From Cutibacterium sp. (GTDB lineage Bacteria > Actinomycetota > Actinomycetes > Propionibacteriales > Propionibacteriaceae), in the NCBI RefSeq assembly GCF_030525615.1, contig NZ_JAUNEJ010000007.1, forward strand, positions 1 through 64,000: DNA of 64,000 nt, written 5' to 3'. Of the stretch, positions 18,574 to 28,620 are shown in pieces. Made by a program: the position numbers and the translations under genes. The notes under the pieces were generated by a model that saw nothing but the letters and a program-made list of their open reading frames with translations, was not told where the DNA came from and made no database searches. The first letter of the stretch is position 1; each line of letters begins with the position of its first letter.

Positions 18574-18605
18574 CCGATTCACCGCACGAATCAGGCAGGG
18601 TTTTT
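18574..18605 (+). terminator. tRNA-Leu terminator
   Basis: A short stem GATTC/GAATC with flanking C-G pairs lies about ten bases after the tRNA and is followed by AGGCAGGG and a T5 run. This is a plausible, modest intrinsic terminator. The remaining sequence to about 18850 contains no gene I can support. Confidence 0.55.
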
Positions 18606-18851
18606 CAGCTTCAGTGTTCATAGACGCGGAGTGCGGCAGACAACACGCGGGCCAAAACCCACAGGATTTCCACACGTCACGTAGCTGGGCTTTCGCCCAC
18701 GTTATGACTGGCCGTTCGCGAATCGTCGCGCTGCTGACGATCGCTCCTGTGACCACGAACCCCGATCGCTGTCATCGAGGCGACCACACGAGTGAAACCG
18801 ACAATGGTGGAACCCCCGGGAAACCAAGAAACGTCGGCCCTCCAACCTCGC

Positions 18852-18895
18852 AAAACGAAAATGCCCGGGCCGCTCAATATAAGAGCGTCCCGGGC
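18852..18895 (-). terminator. terminator of the surface-protein gene
   Basis: On the minus strand, 12 bases after the stop: GCCCGGG-A-CGCTC, a 7-nt loop, GAGCG-G-CCCGGGC, then ATTTTCGTTTT. Two stacked perfect stems and a T-rich tail make a strong intrinsic terminator. Confidence 0.85.
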
Positions 18896-18908
18896 CAATA
18901 CGGCTAGC

Positions 18909-21900
18909 TCAGACGCCAGTTCTGGGAAGTGCCTTGGGCTGAGCCGCATGACGCGGAGCCACGTTCACAGCACCGCCCTTACCCGACGATTCTTGCGCAG
19001 CGCGCCGGGGAGCTATCTGCTGGCCATTAGGGGCCGTCTGGGGCGCGCCATGCTTGGCGATCGCTTGCTCATGCTTCAGCACAGCTAGCATCACCTTTGC
19101 ATTTGCCAATTCCTGCTCAGCCGCGACTACTGCCTCGTGAGCCGCGCTCCGAGCCGCCAAGGCGGCGTCATATGCGCTTCGCTTTTCATTCGCTGCCAAC
19201 CGGGCGTCCTCGGCGGCATTGGCGGCCTCAGCCGCTGCCGCATATGCGCCTTGAAGATCCTCTGGCAAGGTATCGGCAAGACTCGGGTCGGCAAGATATT
19301 GCTCCAGCGTGGGCAAAGCGTCTACTGCGGCCAAAGCCTTCGCCGCCGCAGTGGCCTTCTGGACCGCATCCTGCTGCGCAGCTTCCGCCTCTCTCAGCTC
19401 CGCAGCGGCCTTCTTAGCTGCTGCTTGCGCATCGCTGAGGGCCTTGGCAGCCTCATCGGCCCTGGCTTGAGCAGTCTCGAAAGCTTGTTGAGCCGATGCC
19501 AGTGGAGCGAGCTTAGCGGCAGCTGCGTCTGAGGCAGCCTGAGCGGCCTTCGCATTGCCATCCGCCTTGGCGTTGGCCACTTCCGCATTGTCCACGGCAG
19601 CATCGGCCTTGGTCTTTGCAGCAGTCGTTTCGGTCACCTTGGTGCTGGCTTCGTCGACCACCTTCTGTGCAGCAGTTTGGGCTTCAACAGCGCTGTCGGC
19701 CGCTTCTTGGGCTTCAGCCAATGCAGCTTGCGCATCGTGCAGAGCTTTCTGAGCGTCCGCTTTCGTCGCTAGCACCGCGTCGTAAGCGGCTTGAGCTTTA
19801 TCTACTGCGTTCTGCTTTTCGGCAGTGGTTGAGGAGGCTGCAGCTAACGCTTTCTGTGCGGCGTCGCTGGCTGATTGCGCAGTATTGACCTGATTCTGCG
19901 CTTTAGTCACCGCCTGGTCCGCAACCTCTTTAGCACTTTGAGCAGCTTTCACCGACGCGGCTTGAGCTTTCGCTGCTTCCTTCGCGCTGCCAACGGCGGT
20001 TTGCTTCTGCTTCGCGGTATCGGCAGTCTGCTCAGCTGCAGAATCAGCGGCAATCTTGGCTTTCTGCGCCTGGGCGAGCGTCTGTTCGGCAGCTTGAACT
20101 TGAGCCTGAGCAGCCTCTACGGCCTTCTGGGCATCGGATACTGCCTCATCAGCGTCAGCTTTCGCCTGAAGAGCTTTCTGGTAGTTTTCCTTTGCCTCAC
20201 CGGTGCCGTTCTCGAGCGCATCTTTCAACGCATTGTAATACGTTTCAAAGTTTCTCTTGTAGGTATCGTAATCCTGCTCGTCACCCTTGATCTGCGGGGT
20301 GAGCTGCAGCGACTGCACATATCCATATTCGCCACGACGAGTGGCGTACCCAATCCCCTGCGAATCACCTGAGTCAAATTCACCCCACATCAAGTCATCT
20401 ACGAGGTTCGTATAGTGGCCAACCGAAGTTATACGCTGACCACGCACGACATAATTGTGACTTCTCAGGTACTCATCGATCTGGGATCGCGTTGTTAGTC
20501 CTTGGCTTCGCAAGTCGTCGAAGGCTTGCTTTTCCAGATCCCACCAGCTGGCGAGAGCTGAAGACGCTTGGTCGCTTGGTCCCCACGCAAGATTTTCGAA
20601 CGGCGGATTATAAACACCGGCGTGGTCAATTTTATATGCCGACCAGTTTGCGTTAGCTTGAGCGACTGCCATGGCATAATCACTCACTTTGGGAGTGGAT
20701 AGCTCAGCTCCGTCGATACCGCCGTCACTCTTCCTTTTCTCGATAACCTTGGCTATTTGGTCTATCGAGTTCTTCATATTATCCATAGACCGAGAATCCT
20801 CTTCCCCGGCATTATTAGTCGCATCCAAATAAGAAGAACCGTCACTGGCTTTTTTGGGCGTCTTAAATACGGCTAGCGCATCCGTAGAACCATTATGTTC
20901 AAAGAATCCAACAGAACCTTTATCCCACTGCGCCTGAGCCTCAGCCTTGGATGCTTCCGCATCTGCTTCTGCGGCTTCGAGGGCAGCTGCGGCGTTCCGT
21001 TGATCTTGTTGCGCTGCCGTCAGAGCGTTTTGAGCACCAGTAACAGCGTCATTGGCTTCAGATTTGGCCTTCTCAGCTTCAGCGAGCGCAGCAGCGGCTT
21101 CATCGGCATCGTTCTTGGCAGCCTCTGCCGCCTGCTGTGCTTTCTTGGCAGCTTCCTCTGCGGCATCAGCAGCTTCCTGCGCTGCAGTCGCGGCCTGCTG
21201 GGCATCCGCGAGATTCTTAGCTGCAGTATCAGCCTTGGCCTGAGCTTCCTTGAGGGTATCTTGCTTGGCCTGCAGATCCTCAGCCGCCTCATCTGCTGCG
21301 GCTTGTTTTTGCCTGTGCGTCAGCCAGATCTGCTTCAGCAGCCTTCACCGCCGCCTCAGCGTCTGTCAAGGCACCGTCGTCATCGATACTTGCCTTGACG
21401 GCATCGAGATTGGCCTCAGCCTTGTCAAGCTCCTGCTGTTTCTCAGCAACATCCGCTGTCGCAGCGGCCAGCGCTTCATCAGCTGCAGCTTTTTCGTTGG
21501 CTGCGGTCTTGGCAGCTTCTGCTGCTTCTTGAGCTTCCGCCTTGGCTTTGGAAAGATCAGCAGCTGCATTCTCAGCTTTTTGTGCGGCATCGTCAGCTGC
21601 CGCTGAAGCCTTGTCCGCCTCCTGCTCCGCAGCCGCTAGCTCCTGCGCATCCGGTGCCGCTTTTTGAGCCTCAGCTAACTCATCAGCGGCCTTATCGTTC
21701 TTCTCCTGCGCCGCAGTCACCGCCGCGTCAGCAGCCGTCTTCTTTTCGGCAGCCTGCGTTACCGCAGCCGTAGCTTCCTCCACGATAACTTTAGCGGCAG
21801 CGTCGTCATCGGCGGCGTCAGCCTTTTTCTGCGCGAGCGCGTCTTCGGCAGCCTTTGCGGTCTCTTTGGCTTCAGTCTCGGCAACCGCCGCCTTTTCGGC

Positions 21901-22167
21901 TGCGTCTTCGTATGCCGTTACAGCTTCTTCGGTTTCTTCGGTGACCTGGGCTTCGGCTTCCTGCGCTTCGGCGAGATCTTCTTCGGCATCCGCTACGCCT
22001 TGTTCAGCGGAGGCAATCGGATCAGCGCTGCCTTCCACGTCAGTCTCGACAGGACCGGAAGCGTGAGAAGGGCCGGGTCCGGCAGCCTCTACTCCGTACG
22101 CGGTAGTAGACGCGATCAGGGTGATCCCTGCCGCTGCGAGTGCGGCAATTCTGTTAGATGCAGACAT
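18909..22167 (-). pseudogene. coiled-coil surface protein with CAP domain, frameshifted
   Basis: One long gene split by a 1-nt change. Codons from the ATG at 22167 (GAGG four bases upstream) encode a signal peptide (IAALAAAGITLIASTTAYG) and an Ala/Glu/Lys heptad coiled coil. This ends prematurely at TSRSR because of an A5 run at 21304-21308. With four A the frame continues without a stop through more coiled coil, a CAP/SCP-like domain (NPPFENLAWG, GHYTNLVD, GIGYA), a second coiled coil of about 400 residues and LPRTGV. Restored length is about 1085 aa. The LPRTG motif is followed by one Val and a stop, with no hydrophobic segment or positive tail for sortase anchoring. It may be a pseudogene, or phase-variable. 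Confidence 0.82.
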
Positions 22168-23039
22168 GATTCCTCAAGAAGTGGAAAGTACGGATACGAG
22201 GGATACGCTAACATCCGGTCCTTTGGAGCTCTCAAGCAGGGTAATAAATATAATTAATATCCGAATCACGTCGTTGTAATTCTGTTTTGTTGGTGCGTCG
22301 CCCTCGGGAGTCAGCACTCAATTTAGTGGGGGTGGCTTCAAGACAAACGAACCATACTGATATGATGTTTGGTTTTTGTCACTCTGAGAGACGGTTGGAG
22401 ACGACGTCGCCTGATCGATGCGAGCCTGCCATGTCACCTGCCACGAGCGGCGTCGACGAGCCGACAAGGTCACACCTCACGATGATGGAGACACCAGTAA
22501 GACCCCACGAGATGAACATCCTAAATAGGCACTTTCACACGTCTTGATTTGACAACCACTCAACGACGGCTACCTTTAGGAAGAAAACGAGTGGCATGAG
22601 GCCATTGTGAGCCGTTTCAACTTGAACCAAGTTAAATATACTTGGCTTGCTGGATTCTACGGTTCGGCACTGCGGTTTTGACAGCGCACTTTACAAGGTT
22701 TCGTAGCGTCACCAGGACCGGCCGAATACCCCCGAATCACCTGCTCACCACGGCCATATGTCCACAACCAAGACCCGCTAAAGACACCCAAACCCGTGTT
22801 TCGCGCACCCAATCACCAAGAATACAGAACACGCGTTAATACACCTGATGGTCTCATATCGGGCCATTTTTTGGTAGGACTGAGCAAATGCCTCACACCC
22901 ACCCTGGGACCTATGCACGAAAGATCAACTCTGCCGTTCAGCCCGGGAATGCGAACCCTCGGCTCATATCGTCCTGGGCATCAGAAGTGACCGTCACTCA
23001 GCGATGAGACGGGCACATACGACGCAGAGGAGCAACCTG
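22168..23039. other. 870-bp gene-free region with operator-like repeats
   Basis: No convincing coding sequence; the open frames here lack family features and ribosome-binding sites. The AT-rich stretch around 22240-22265 is probably the promoter of the surface-protein gene (minus). At 22619-22645 three half-sites alternate: AACTTG, CAAGTT and ACTTGG. They form a 15-bp palindrome with a 3-bp centre followed by another half-site, with TATACT embedded. This looks like an operator or promoter, nearly 400 bp upstream of the lipase. Confidence 0.5.
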
Positions 23040-24173
23040 ATGTCATTACCACGCAAACTCGGCGCGCTGACGATTGCTGGCACCATGGCGGTGACCGGCA
23101 TAACCATGACGACGCCGGCCCTGGCCGCCCCTGAAAGTGGTTCCCAGCCTGCGGCGACCGCTCCGGCAACCGACCAGGTGCAAAAGGAGACCGGCTACTT
23201 CAAGACCACTGACAAGCTTGGGACCAAGCTCTTCTATCGCAAGGACATCGTCCCTCATGCCAAAGGTGCCGTCGTTCTCGTCCACGGCCTGCTGGAGAAT
23301 TCCTCCAACTATGAGTATCTGGCCAAGAGTCTCACCAAGGCCGGCTACAGCGTCTACCGTTTCGACAACCGAGGTCACGGCCGTAGTGCCGCCCCGTACG
23401 TCAACAACACGATCCCGCGCGGCCAATTCGATGACTGGTGGAACATTGAGTCCGACATTCACCAGGTGGTTCAAACCGCCCATAGCGAAAACGCCGACAA
23501 GAAGGTCTTCCTCCTTGGCCACTCGATGGGCGGTATCGCCGTCCAGTCCTACGGAATCATGTATCCGGGAACTGTCGATGGCATTATCTCCTCCGGAGGG
23601 GGCACTTTCGCCAGCGTTGACGGACCGAACACCGAGGGCGTCACCACCGTGACACCTGACAACCTCAACTTCTTTGCCCGCCATGCCCTACCTCAGATCA
23701 GCCAGGTGCTCCCGATGTCTGATCTGACGGCGTTCAATGGTCGTCTTGCCAAGGCTATCGTCAAGAATCCCAAGAGTATCCGGATGCCCTCAGGCCCGCT
23801 GTCTGATGAAATCATCCTTCCTGCCTACCCGCCTTACGGTTTGTGCTCCGATCCCGATGTCCGCACCGACCATTGGCAGAGTGACCCGCTGTACAACCAC
23901 TACATCCGGCTCGGATTGGTCGAGCAGCTTGGTGTCGGTGAGGCTTACAACATCATGAATGCTCATGAGTTTGACACCCCAACCCTCATCATGCATGGCG
24001 AGAACGATGGTCTCGTCCCCAGCTACTTCGATGTGAACTGGTACAACGCCATTAACTCGAAGGACAAGAAGATCATCCAGTGGCATGGCCTCATGCACGA
24101 GATCTTCAACGAGCCAACCAAGGACCAGGTCATCAAGACGACCGTCGACTGGATTAATTCTCACAACCGCTGA
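23040..24173 (+). CDS. secreted alpha/beta-hydrolase, acylglycerol lipase-like
   Basis: Exported hydrolase, 377 aa. The start at 23040 has GAGGAG seven bases upstream. A signal peptide with likely cleavage near TPALAA-PESG precedes the catalytic domain. This has the monoglyceride-lipase/lysophospholipase pattern: oxyanion HGLLENSSNYEYLA, nucleophile GHSMGG (Ser162), acid in HGENDGLVPS and His in GLMHEIFNEP. The likely role is release of fatty acids or acyl groups from host lipids outside the cell. It differs from a classical lipase fold with lid; the exact substrate is not readable. Promoter control may lie in the long upstream gap. Confidence 0.88.
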   Translation: MSLPRKLGALTIAGTMAVTGITMTTPALAAPESGSQPAATAPATDQVQKETGYFKTTDKLGTKLFYRKDIVPHAKGAVVLVHGLLENSSNYEYLAKSLTKAGYSVYRFDNRGHGRSAAPYVNNTIPRGQFDDWWNIESDIHQVVQTAHSENADKKVFLLGHSMGGIAVQSYGIMYPGTVDGIISSGGGTFASVDGPNTEGVTTVTPDNLNFFARHALPQISQVLPMSDLTAFNGRLAKAIVKNPKSIRMPSGPLSDEIILPAYPPYGLCSDPDVRTDHWQSDPLYNHYIRLGLVEQLGVGEAYNIMNAHEFDTPTLIMHGENDGLVPSYFDVNWYNAINSKDKKIIQWHGLMHEIFNEPTKDQVIKTTVDWINSHNR

Positions 24174-24368
24174 GTCCGATCTACGGCTGAACCTCTACTC
24201 GTTCGAGTTCATAGGCTTACATCAGACTATTTCGAGAGTCGCACCAAGCGTATCGAAAGCTCAGATCACTCTTACACCACAGAAAACTGGTGAAACTTGG
24301 GTTACCCGGTAATATACGGTTAACTACGGGCTGATAAGCGGTCCCGAAACTGACGAAAGGAGCCACTC

Positions 24369-24584
24369 GTGGGCCTCAGTGACAAGATCAAGGGTAAGAG
24401 CGACGAACTCATCGGTGCTGCCAAGGAGAAGGCCGGTGACGCAACCGATAACGCCGATCTCCAGGCGGAGGGTGCCGGCCAGAAGGCTAGCGGCAAGGTG
24501 GACCAGGTCGTCGAGGGTATCAAAGACAAGGCAGCTGACCTCAAGAACAGCGTCCAGGCTGCTGCTGACAAGCTGAAGGACTGA
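24369..24584 (+). CDS. CsbD family stress-response protein
   Basis: 71-residue hydrophilic, Ala/Lys/Asp-rich protein of the CsbD family (MGLSDKIKGKSDELIGAAKEKAGDATDN). The family is often induced in general stress, but its molecular role is not established. The GTG at 24369 has AAAGGAG six bases upstream. It is a single-gene unit closed by a strong terminator. Confidence 0.9.
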   Translation: MGLSDKIKGKSDELIGAAKEKAGDATDNADLQAEGAGQKASGKVDQVVEGIKDKAADLKNSVQAAADKLKD

Positions 24585-24594
24585 CGGATATAGG

Positions 24595-24624
24595 GGGCCG
24601 GGCACATATGGTGCCCGGCCCTTT
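24595..24624 (+). terminator. CsbD gene terminator
   Basis: Perfect 11-bp stem GGGCCGGGCAC/GTGCCCGGCCC with ATATG loop, followed by TTT. It ends only about a dozen bases before the ogt start, so the ogt leader must begin within or through it. Confidence 0.85.
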
Positions 24625-24635
24625 ATCATGCCCTC

Positions 24636-25217
24636 ATGGCGATCCGTCACCTCGATACCCCGATCGGAGAGCTGACGCTTACCGCGACTCCCAACGGGCT
24701 GCTGCAAGTCTCGTTCCCCACAGCGCCGACACCTCTGGGAATCCCTGAACCGTCCGAACAACACGATATGTGTGAGGCCATCCTCGACGCTACGGCGCGC
24801 CAGATCAGCGAATACTTTTCCCGCTCCCGGGCAGCTTTCGACCTCCCTCTTGATCTGTCTACGGTGACACCCTTCAGGAGGCTCGTCCTCAACGGTCTGC
24901 TTTCAATTCCCTACGCTCAGACCATCAGTTACCGCGATCTGGCTGCCCTCATCGGGCATCCCCGGGCTGCCCGGGCCGTCGGGAACGCCTGCGCCACGAA
25001 TCCACTGCCCATTGTTATTCCATGCCATCGGGTCTTGCGCAGTGACGGCGGACTCGGTGGCTACCTGGGAGGTCCCGTCATCAAACGATTCCTAGTAGAC
25101 CTGGAAACCCGTCAGCCTCGCCTGCCGTCCCCAGCTATCGAGACCGACCAGGTGCCGTCCAGGCAACACGCCGCCAACCCCAACTGCTCGAGGACTGTCA
25201 AGGCAGCAGAGCACTGA
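24636..25217 (+). CDS. ogt: methylated-DNA-protein-cysteine methyltransferase
   Basis: Suicide repair protein that removes O6-alkyl groups from guanine. The active-site motif IPCHRVLRSDGGLGGYLGG is intact with acceptor Cys130. The helix-turn-helix (TISYRDLAALIGHPRAARAVGNA) and Arg finger are present. After the usual end (FLVDLETRQ) it carries about 30 extra C-terminal residues, because the gene runs 106 bp into the convergent dprA gene. The TGA at the end of that overlap appears to be the real stop. Confidence 0.93.
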   Translation: MAIRHLDTPIGELTLTATPNGLLQVSFPTAPTPLGIPEPSEQHDMCEAILDATARQISEYFSRSRAAFDLPLDLSTVTPFRRLVLNGLLSIPYAQTISYRDLAALIGHPRAARAVGNACATNPLPIVIPCHRVLRSDGGLGGYLGGPVIKRFLVDLETRQPRLPSPAIETDQVPSRQHAANPNCSRTVKAAEH

Positions 25218-26257
25218 GCCACCGGCACCCCTGCCGAGGCTGACAACTCGTCGAGCCCAGATGATCCATGGGCGGGGAGCGCCTCGTGAACAGCGAGCTC
25301 AGTCGCATCCAGCACATCGGTGGGAAGGCTATGGCCATCAGGTCTTTCAGGTTCAGGAGCGAGTTCTCCCACGATCCCGCGGACATCCTCGGCATCGCGG
25401 ACCAAAATAGCTTCACCGTCGCGAATGAGCTTGTTTGTCCCGGTCGATCGGCTTGACGTTACCGGTCCGGGAACCGCCATGACGACGCGGCCTAGCTCAT
25501 GCGCCCATGAGACGGTGTTGATCGCCCCCGATCGCCATCCGGCTTCAACAATGACCGTACCCGTTGTCAGCGCGGCAATCAGACGGTTTCTGGCCAGGAA
25601 TCCCGGACGCGTCGGGTGTCGTCCTGGAGATATTTCCGAAACCAAAGCACCGGTTTGCGCAATGCGTTCCAGTACCGGGACGTTGCCCTTGGGGTATAAG
25701 ACGTCCAGCCCACATGCCAGGACACCGATCGTGGTCTCGTTGGCCGACAATGCGCCACGATGTGCCGCGACGTCAATCCCAAATGCGCCGCCCGAGACGA
25801 TGACATGGCGTCCGGTTCCGTCACGGTGTCCACGGGCAAGGTGATGAGCCATCTCCATGGCAACATCCTGGCCGTAGCTGGTAGCGGCGCGACATCCGAC
25901 GATGGCAACCGACCGTTCTGATGCTTCTTGGAGACGTGCCGGGCCGCGAACCCACAAGCCGATGGGTGCTCCGCCCAGTCCTGATCTCTCTATCCACGAC
26001 AGGTCGTGGAGCCGGAGCGGCCATTCCTCGTCTGTTGGAATGAGGAATCTCAGCGTGGCTTTCTCCGCCCGCGCAATCATCTGGTCGACATCGGTCTTGG
26101 TGGCACGCTCATGCCACCTCTCGTCGGTATCAGCCAGCAGGTGGTACCACAGGTCTTGTGCTGTCAAGTCCTTCAGCCGCCCGGCCATGGCGGTATCCCC
26201 TGGCTCAACAACAGCGGTCAGAGCCGCACGTGCCACCCTCTCGTCATCCCATGTCAT
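25112..26257 (-). CDS. dprA: DNA-processing protein DprA
   Basis: Cytosolic single-stranded-DNA-binding protein that loads RecA during natural transformation. The Rossmann-like domain motifs AIVGCRAATSYG, SGGAFGIDVAAHRGAL and RNRLIAALTTGTVIVEAGWRSGAINT are clear, and a C-terminal winged-helix-like region follows. I place the start at 26257, where ATG overlaps the comM stop by four bases; the frame is open to 26482, but that part lies inside comM. In many actinobacteria dprA-comM-yraN is conserved without proven competence. Confidence 0.93.
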   Translation of the reverse strand: MTWDDERVARAALTAVVEPGDTAMAGRLKDLTAQDLWYHLLADTDERWHERATKTDVDQMIARAEKATLRFLIPTDEEWPLRLHDLSWIERSGLGGAPIGLWVRGPARLQEASERSVAIVGCRAATSYGQDVAMEMAHHLARGHRDGTGRHVIVSGGAFGIDVAAHRGALSANETTIGVLACGLDVLYPKGNVPVLERIAQTGALVSEISPGRHPTRPGFLARNRLIAALTTGTVIVEAGWRSGAINTVSWAHELGRVVMAVPGPVTSSRSTGTNKLIRDGEAILVRDAEDVRGIVGELAPEPERPDGHSLPTDVLDATELAVHEALPAHGSSGLDELSASAGVPVAQCSAALTVLEQLGLAACCLDGTWSVSIAGDGRRG

Positions 26258-27777
26258 CGCAGTCGTCCTCGTCTCATCCCCAAGGCTTCGGCGACACAGG
26301 CCTTGTCTACCTCGTCCTTGCCTTCTATATCCGCGACCGTCCATGCAAGTCGCAGTACCTTGTCCACTCCGCGTGCTGTCAGCCGACCAGTAGTCAAGGC
26401 ATCCTCGATAATGCGGGTGGCGTCGTTGGCCGGCAGCATCTCGCGCAACACCTTCCCGGGCACCTCCGCATTGCATCTCCACGGCATTCCCTGCCAGCGG
26501 CGCGCTGCCCGCAGCCGGGCTTCAGCTACTCTGTCGTGCACGACGGCACTGGACTCTCCCGCTGGCAGCGTCGAGGCGTCGAGCAGATGAGCCGAGGTCA
26601 GTGGACGCATACGTACGGTGACATCAACCCGGTCAAGGATGGGTCCGGATAACCGACCCGAATAGCGCCGAACCTGCTGAGGAGTACACGTGCAGCGCCC
26701 GGATGGATCGTCAGCCATTCCGCATGGGCATGGGTTGAGTGCCATCACGAGCTGGAATCGCGCTGGGAAGGTCGTATGGGCTTGAGATCGACCGATGACA
26801 ATTTCTCCTGTCTCCAAAGGCCCGCGCAGCGAATCGAGAACCTTGGGAGCAAACTCAGGGGCCTCGTCAAGGAAGAGGACACCTCGGTGGGCCAGAGAGA
26901 TGGCACCAGGCTGCGCTATCCGTGCTCCCCCACCGACCATGGCCGCCATCGACACCGAGTGGTGCGGCTGGGCCAGCGGTGGCCTGGTTATGAGGTGCCC
27001 GCCCCCTCGGCCTGCCAGCGAGTGCAACGCAGTCACCTCAAGAGCGTCGCGGTGATCGAGACGAGGAAGAATCCCGGGCAGGCGTCGTGCCAGCATTGAT
27101 TTTCCGCACCCTGGTGCTCCCCGAAGCACGATGTGATGGCGTCCAGCTGCCGCAACCTCGAGAGCTCGGCGTGCTTCCTGTTGGCCGATGACCTCCGCCA
27201 TATCCCCCAGTGTTGGATCTGTGTCAGCCGTCTGGGTCTCCGGCTCATCGGCTAGCAACACAGGACGACCGTGCAAGACTTCGATGACATCACGCAGATG
27301 ATGGACCGGCCAGATCGTCAGACCTTCAACGAGGCTTGCCTCACTGCGCTGACGTGCTGGCACCACGGCCCGCTCAAAACCTGCTTCCCGGGCCGCCAAC
27401 AGAGCAGGAAGCACTCCACGTACCGGACGGACCCGTCCGTCTAGCCCCAGTTCTCCCAGCAGAACCGTCGAGGTGAGCAAGGTCTGAGGGATTTTGCCAT
27501 CGGCGGCGAGGGTTGCGGTCGCAATCGCCAAATCAAAGTGAGTTCCGGCCTTCGGTAATCCGGCTGGTGTCAGATTGATGGTGAGAACATTGCTCGGCCA
27601 AGACATCCCGGTGGCGCCAACAGCGGCTCGACACCGATCTCTCGCCTCATGAAGAGCGGTATCGGGCAGGCCGACGAGTACTGTGCGTGGCAATCCCGAC
27701 GAGATAGCCGCCTCGACCTCGACCATGGAGCCTTCCATCCCCACCAAGGCGACGGACCAAGCGCTTGCCCCGGTCAC
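26254..27777 (-). CDS. comM: ComM/YifB-type Mg-chelatase-like ATPase
   Basis: 507-residue AAA+ protein. ComM is a hexameric helicase that promotes branch migration during recombination of incoming DNA. The N-terminal Lon-protease-like substrate domain is followed by the ATPase with Walker A GAPGCGKS, a Walker B-like segment [11 protein letters not shown] and an arginine-rich C-terminal lid. The GTG start overlaps the yraN stop (GTGA), and the stop overlaps dprA, so the three genes are coupled. Confidence 0.93.
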   Translation of the reverse strand: MTGASAWSVALVGMEGSMVEVEAAISSGLPRTVLVGLPDTALHEARDRCRAAVGATGMSWPSNVLTINLTPAGLPKAGTHFDLAIATATLAADGKIPQTLLTSTVLLGELGLDGRVRPVRGVLPALLAAREAGFERAVVPARQRSEASLVEGLTIWPVHHLRDVIEVLHGRPVLLADEPETQTADTDPTLGDMAEVIGQQEARRALEVAAAGRHHIVLRGAPGCGKSMLARRLPGILPRLDHRDALEVTALHSLAGRGGGHLITRPPLAQPHHSVSMAAMVGGGARIAQPGAISLAHRGVLFLDEAPEFAPKVLDSLRGPLETGEIVIGRSQAHTTFPARFQLVMALNPCPCGMADDPSGRCTCTPQQVRRYSGRLSGPILDRVDVTVRMRPLTSAHLLDASTLPAGESSAVVHDRVAEARLRAARRWQGMPWRCNAEVPGKVLREMLPANDATRIIEDALTTGRLTARGVDKVLRLAWTVADIEGKDEVDKACVAEALGMRRGRLR

Positions 27778-28196
27778 CGGATACCTCTCACATGCGTGAT
27801 CGTCGGTTGTTCACCTGGCCGCGCCATCACCCCGATGGCGTCAATGCGTATTGAGTGAACCGGGTCTTCCTGGTTGACCAACCAGGCCAAGGCAAGTTCG
27901 TTGAGCTTGCGGACCTTCGTCTTTGTGATGGATTCCAACGGATCACCGAACCCGGTGCCTGAGCGGGTCTTGACCTCGACGATGACGACCGTCTGGTCAT
28001 CGTGCGCGATGAGGTCAATCTCTCCCACATCGCACGCCCAATTACGGGCGATGATCGTCCACCCGAGGGATTCCAGGTATTCGGCGGCAATGTCCTCGCC
28101 CCACGCTCCGAACGCGGGTCTGCCGCCACGACGCCCACGCAAAGCTGCTCCGCGAGGGGTCGTTAGTTCTGCCGACAACGGTTTGGGTGTCATCAT
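27774..28196 (-). CDS. YraN/UPF0102 nuclease-like protein
   Basis: 140-residue member of the UPF0102 family with a predicted restriction-endonuclease-like fold. The catalytic-type motif [23 protein letters not shown] (D, ExK) is intact, after [14 protein letters not shown]. The biological substrate is unknown; linkage with comM and dprA suggests DNA processing. Two adjacent ATG codons exist at the start; either is possible. Confidence 0.9.
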   Translation of the reverse strand: MMTPKPLSAELTTPRGAALRGRRGGRPAFGAWGEDIAAEYLESLGWTIIARNWACDVGEIDLIAHDDQTVVIVEVKTRSGTGFGDPLESITKTKVRKLNELALAWLVNQEDPVHSIRIDAIGVMARPGEQPTITHVRGIR

Positions 28197-28244
28197 GCAC
28201 CACCTCCGACAACAGTTGTCGTCGAAAGAATGCCGATTATTCAG

Positions 28245-28294
28245 TTATCCACAACACAAGTGCCTTCTGCCATAAACGCCACGAGTTGTCCACA
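28245..28294 (+). promoter_or_regulatory. two DnaA boxes
   Basis: TTATCCACA (28245-28253) and TTGTCCACA (28286-28294) lie in the same orientation, 41 bp start to start, in the 112-bp gap between yraN and the DUF2469 gene. The first is the perfect E. coli-type consensus and the second the common actinobacterial variant. They may regulate yraN-comM-dprA or titrate DnaA. Confidence 0.65.
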
Positions 28295-28308
28295 GGCAAT
28301 GTCGTCAC

Positions 28309-28620
28309 TTACTTCGGGGGAACCTCGTCAAAATCGGGATGGACGATCTCCTCGATCGACACGTCACGGAAGGTGAGGATTTTGGCGCTCTTGACGAATC
28401 GGGACGGTCGGTACATATCCCACACCCAGGCGTCTGCCATGGACACCTCGTAGTAGACGTCACCACCCTCAGTGCGCACTTTGAGGTCAACGATGTTGCA
28501 CAGATAGAACCGTCTCTCAGTCTCTACGGCATATTTAAAGATACCGACGACGTCCTTGTACTCGCGGTAGAGTTCAAGCTCCATGCGGTTTTCGTACTGT
28601 TCCAGATCTTCGGCGCTCAT
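28309..28620 (-). CDS. DUF2469 family protein
   Basis: 103-residue conserved actinobacterial protein of unknown function. The family core MSAEDLEQYENRMELELYREYKDVVGIFKYAVETERRFYLCN is highly recognisable. The ATG overlaps the rnhB stop by four bases, so it is translated with rnhB and lepB. Acidic, soluble, with no membrane segment. Confidence 0.92.
   Translation of the reverse strand: MSAEDLEQYENRMELELYREYKDVVGIFKYAVETERRFYLCNIVDLKVRTEGGDVYYEVSMADAWVWDMYRPSRFVKSAKILTFRDVSIEEIVHPDFDEVPPK

Noticed and set aside
21304..21308. Programmed ribosomal frameshift in the surface-protein gene
   Set aside because: The A5 run does not make a classical X-XXY-YYZ slippery heptamer in frame, and no stimulatory structure is obvious.
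22287..22547. 86-codon open frame in the gap before the lipase
   Set aside because: No ribosome-binding site, no hydrophobic or family pattern, and composition unlike a coding sequence.
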